Source of the DNA: Beta vulgaris subsp. vulgaris
Lineage: Eukaryota; Streptophyta; Magnoliopsida; Caryophyllales; Amaranthaceae
DNA: 64,000 nucleotides
Assembly: GCF_026745355.1 (NCBI RefSeq)
Contig: NC_079202.1
Span: forward strand, 49,856,431 to 49,920,430
Reading direction: 5' to 3'
Part shown: one piece after another, positions 60,395-64,000 of the stretch
How positions within the stretch are numbered: position 1 is the stretch's first letter
Layout: every line of letters starts with the position of its first letter
Notes under the pieces: generated by a model
Database searches by the model: none
Told to the model about the DNA's origin: nothing
The model's input: only the letters and a program-made list of their open reading frames with translations
Position numbers and translations under genes: made by a program

Positions 60395-61904
60395 TGATAG
60401 GCATGTCGCACACCGAACAAAAATAAATAACCTAACTATGTAGTAGGGTAAATCATGGTCGATCCTACAGAGAGAAAGTTGTTTTATTAGCCCTTATGTA
60501 ATGGTATGACTAAAGGATTTTAATATCGATGATGGTCAAATAAACTATACTAAACAATATATAAATAGAAGAATCTATAGTTAAGTAACCCACTAGCATG
60601 AATTAATACAATCATAATTTCTACCCAAAACTAATCAATTAAATGTTCACAAGGAAAAGTTCACCCTATAAATACCATAAACCTCTCCCGAGTATCTATG
60701 GCTCCCTTAATAAGCACTCAAGCCTACTCCTGTGGAATCATGCAAATTAAAGACATTGAATGCGGCACTCTAACTTCCTAACAATCCATTCTTCCTACTC
60801 CCATGGAGAATCTCATGTCCTTAATTGAAATACCCAAATTCGTCAAAATCCAACTCCCGTTGTGATTAAGACAATGAAATAATAACACTACTAATTATCC
60901 CGGCCTAATCTAGTATTGGAGTATGTACAATCAATTAAGCATGAACAAATAAACAACTAATTTGGGGAATTAAAGAAATAACATACCATGAATTAATTCA
61001 TACTAGGGTTCAACTGAACCATAGATAAAAGAACTACTCAAGCATAATTGAAATAGATAAATAAGTTAGAGAAGAATAATTAAAATTCATAATAGAAAAC
61101 AAAGGAAAAGTAGGAGAAAATCAATACTTGAATTAATGGAAGAAAGGTAGAGTCTTGGAGAATAATGAAGATCTACAAGCTTCTCTCTCTAACTTCTCTC
61201 TAGAAACCCTGAAAAGTGTATACAATAAACTATCTCCCATCATTAATAAAATAAAAGAGTATTTATAACTTCCGAAAATAATAAAATCGACTTCACAAAA
61301 CGCGTCATGGAGCAGACTAACAAGGACGTGCGTGTCAATAATGACACAGACGTGTTGGCCTGTAACCATAAAATGTAATAAAGAAAAATAAGGTGTTGCC
61401 TTGAAGAAATCAGAGCGACACGGACATATCAAAAGTGACACGGACGTGTTGTCCTGTAATCGTCAGATTCCCCAACTCAATTTCGAACAGATATAACTTT
61501 TGATACGGAGCTTTATTTGGCGCATGTAATATATCGTTCGAAAGATATTCATATTTAGTTTCCAACCCAATTAAAATCACATCATTATCATTTTTGTATC
61601 ATAAGTTATGGGTATAATGGTGCAAAGTTGTCATATTTTGCACAAGTACATGAAGTCATTTGTATCTTCTTCAATTTCAATCTGTTTTTGAGCAATCATT
61701 TTGATGGTAATACAAGTGTCTTAATCATCATATCCTTAAAAAGGAGTCCAAAGTACCTGAAATTATTTCAAAATACCAAACAACCCATGAAAGCAAGGTA
61801 GCTTATAAAAAAGGACCTAAATATGCATAAATGCAATGTAAATGTTCTAATGCTACATGAAAATGCATCCTAATATGCAAGGATGTTAAAATATGTATTT
61901 ATCA
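60395..61904 (-). mobile_element. LTR-like block, copy B (about 1.5 kb), inserted in copia gag
   Basis: It begins TGATAGGCATGTCGCACACC and ends ATGTATTTATCA, so both strands read TG...CA with TGATA/TATCA ends. It interrupts a continuous gag reading: EMRGI-type wording right of it, IPPVTNLSEEI left of it. On the minus strand it contains TATAAATACTCTTTT, a likely LTR promoter, and no coding sequence. Copies A (51045-52170) and C (49060-49850) are relatives. The lack of internal genes suggests a solo LTR. No clear 5-bp target duplication was seen (TTTAG versus TTCCA). It is probably Gypsy-derived (inference). Confidence 0.68.
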
Positions 61905-62240
61905 TTCCAATTCCTCTCATATACCTCTCATCTCAATGTAGTATTCAACTATTGATCTTCCATTTCGCCTAGCTTCATACAAGCTTTTCTTCAATCTATA
62001 TTTTCTAGTTCCATTTGTAATAGTGATTTGCTCCAACTGTCTCAACATTTGACATGCTTCATTTTTTAACATGATAGACTTTTTTACAGGTTCATTAACA
62101 TTTGCTAGGATCCAAGAGATGACCATATTTTTTGCATGTGTCCCATGCATCTTGCTTTACTTTATCACATTAATCCCTCTTTACCAAGCCATAACAAATC
62201 CTAACTTTCTTTTTGAAGCTAGGAATATTTCCATGAATCT
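61905..62240 (-). pseudogene. Copia gag N-terminal part
   Basis: The minus-strand frame 62150-61917 reads MVISWILANVNEPVKKSIML, then QLEQITITNGTRKYRLKKSL and YYIEMRGI, a standard plant copia gag (UBN2-type) segment. The part further upstream to about 62240 is recognisable only in other frames. Confidence 0.82.
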
Positions 62241-62259
62241 CTTACATGACCTTTAATTT

Positions 62260-64000
62260 GAGAGGCGCGACCTCGTATTCCATAATGACTTGCAATATCG
62301 AGGAACCTTTGAATAAAAATAGGAACGGTGATCAATCTAATTCCCAAAAAAAGCCATGGCACACTCACCATGTAGCCCAACTTTTGATTGTCCAACTTTA
62401 GACGTGCACCAGTTTAAAGTTTATCATTATCCCCGTTACACTCTACAGGATTTACCAATTATTACTTGTTATGACACACAGGCAATACAGATACATATAA
62501 TCAAACATTCACAACTTAATTCCTTTTTATCTTGGGATTAAATAAGTAATCATACAACTTACGACCCAAGAGTAATTCCTTCTTATTTGTTGAACCTAGC
62601 CAACAACTAACTTATCTTTCAAAGGAATAAATTATCAACTTACCAAATAAGGCCCACAATCCTCATAGAGTAGTGAAAATAATAATATAAGAGTACACAT
62701 GATTTAAACATGATCCAACTCAATAAATATATTAATTCCTCCATGTGAACTAATAAATAAAGTTCCCGACCAACATGCTTGCATCAATATTCCATACAAA
62801 CATGATATTCGACTCATAATTAAATTTCATATTTAACATGTTTGCACACAGGCATAAAACATGTAAAATCCAATCATAATAGAAATCATATATGAACTTA
62901 CAATGTTCCTATACATGATACTACAACTTTTCCTTCCTAAAAATAAAATCATGATACTACATCACACAACACATATGTATGTACGTACCTTGTGTAGACA
63001 AATTGGTAGGCCATCTTTAACACTTTAAAAATCGCCTACTGAGTAATCTCCGCCTAAACCAACCAATAGAATTTAAAATTAATAATCGAAATAAATTCCA
63101 GCAACTTTAGAATACTTTAAATCCCCTTTAAAAATATTTAAAAGTTGTTTTTATCATTAAAACCTCAATTACTTATATTACCAGCATGATACTATTAAAC
63201 TAGTCATTGAAATTCATAAAACTTCATTAATAAAAAAAATCTTTCTAAAATTCCACCAACTTATAAATTATTAAAACTCCTTTTAGACATACTCAAACAT
63301 GCTTAATTCATAAGTTAAATCAATTTCATATTTTATAACATGCTACTATGATTTTCCAATCTTTAACACCCTAAAAATTCATGCTTTGATACTTAAAAAC
63401 CCAATCTAAATATGATGATAATCAAATCTGAATTTTTATTCTTTCAATACATGATTTATATAATCATAGATTCATCATTAAAACATTAAATTAAATCTTC
63501 TAATCATAATTAGTACTTAAACAAAACATAAAAAGATAATCTTTAATCAAAACTTGAGGAAGAAGAAAAGAATTAAACCAACACAATCAAAGAAAACAAG
63601 TAAGAGGTCACCGACCTAGGAAGGACAGCAGCGACGGCAGCACAATCGGCGGTGGTGGTGATGATTGTGGTGTTGTGACGTTTCTTGGTGAAGAAGAAAG
63701 TGTTTCTTGAAGAAGGAGAAGAAAAGAAATCACGTGGAAGAGGAGAGAGAGAGAGTAGGGCGCCGATTTGGGGTGTGTGAGGAGAGAGAAAGATTGTGTG
63801 GGTAAAATTTGAGTTTAAGGTATTTATACGTATGTTTTCCTTTTGGGATTAGAAAAAGGCAATTGGGTTTCAATAGATTTTAATGATGAATAGATTGATG
63901 ATTTAAAACTCCTAAAATCAATATAAGTCTTTGTTATTTTCCTAGGAACACTACAAGAGGGGGGTGAATTGTAGGTGTAGAAATAAACGTAACTTTTTGC
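62260..64000. other. AT-rich intergenic sequence to the window end, no supported gene
   Basis: No open frame with a recognisable motif. 63600-63790 is GC- and purine-rich (GCGACGGCAGC, GGCGGTGGTGGTGATG, GAAGAAGGAGAAG) and could be the first exon or leader of a minus-strand gene, or part of an LTR. The data do not decide. Confidence 0.3.

Larger units (their letters stand above)
55041..62240 (-). mobile_element. Degenerate Ty1/copia element on the minus strand, with two nested insertions
   Basis: On the minus strand from right to left: gag (62240-61905 and 60394-59713), protease/GAG-pre-integrase (about 58318-57700), integrase (57646-57072), linker (56930-56541), reverse transcriptase (56468-55942) and RNase H (55530-55058). 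The polypurine tract and 3' LTR follow. Gag is interrupted by an LTR-like block (60395-61904). The protease region is interrupted by an AATAAG-array transposon (58319-59709). The 5' LTR is missing, and the sequence loses similarity beyond about 62240, so the element is 5'-truncated. Confidence 0.85.

Overview
This is a nuclear window from a flowering plant, most likely a dicot. It is AT-rich, contains one intron-rich plant gene, and is otherwise filled with transposable elements of plant type: Stowaway, PIF/Harbinger, Mutator-like (MULE), CACTA, Helitron, a tRNA-headed SINE, an L1-type LINE, and Ty1/copia plus probable Gypsy LTR sequences. No sign of bacterial or organellar DNA was seen. Family and species cannot be fixed from the sequence alone.

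The only host gene I can support is a ubiquitin-specific protease of the MYND-finger class (UBP16-like), on the + strand from 13734 to 24869. Eleven exons joined at GT-AG introns give a continuous 1084-codon reading frame. The order is N-terminal membrane segment, MYND zinc finger, long polar linker, USP catalytic core with complete Cys, His and Asp boxes and an internal CxxC/CxxC zinc ribbon, then a Ser-rich tail. Introns 1, 9 and 10 carry tandem duplications, and introns 3 and 10 carry MITEs. A sister copy of the intron-10 MITE lies about 460 bp past the stop codon.

Left of the gene (1-13.4 kb) lie a decayed copia reverse transcriptase/RNase H fragment, a Tourist-like element, a Stowaway element, a SINE and long AT-rich DNA. 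Right of it (25-40 kb) come a dead L1-type LINE on the minus strand and minisatellite-like tracts. These are followed by a dense cluster of DNA transposons whose target-site duplications (TSDs) can be read directly: Harbinger-like 309 and 692 bp, MULE-like 998 and 353 bp, a 686 bp Helitron, and a 1232 bp element with subterminal arrays of an AATAAG/AATCAG motif.

From 41.5 to 48.1 kb a CACTA-type transposon (TSD AAT) is split by a complete 5245 bp copia retrotransposon (TSD TTTCC, 152 bp LTRs starting TA and ending CA). The copia LTRs differ at only 4 sites, yet its coding region has one nonsense codon and several frameshifts. From 54.6 to 62.2 kb a second copia element lies on the minus strand. 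It is cut by a second copy of the AATAAG-array transposon (1391 bp, TSD TCA) and by an LTR-like block, so the order of insertion can be read. Further copies of that LTR-like block occur at 49.1-49.9 and 51.0-52.2 kb. The last 1.7 kb has no recognisable gene.

Nothing here is a clearly new biochemical system. The most notable items are the AATAAG-array transposon family, the GC-rich cargo of the 998 bp MULE-like element, the nested CACTA/copia structure and the duplications inside the UBP introns.
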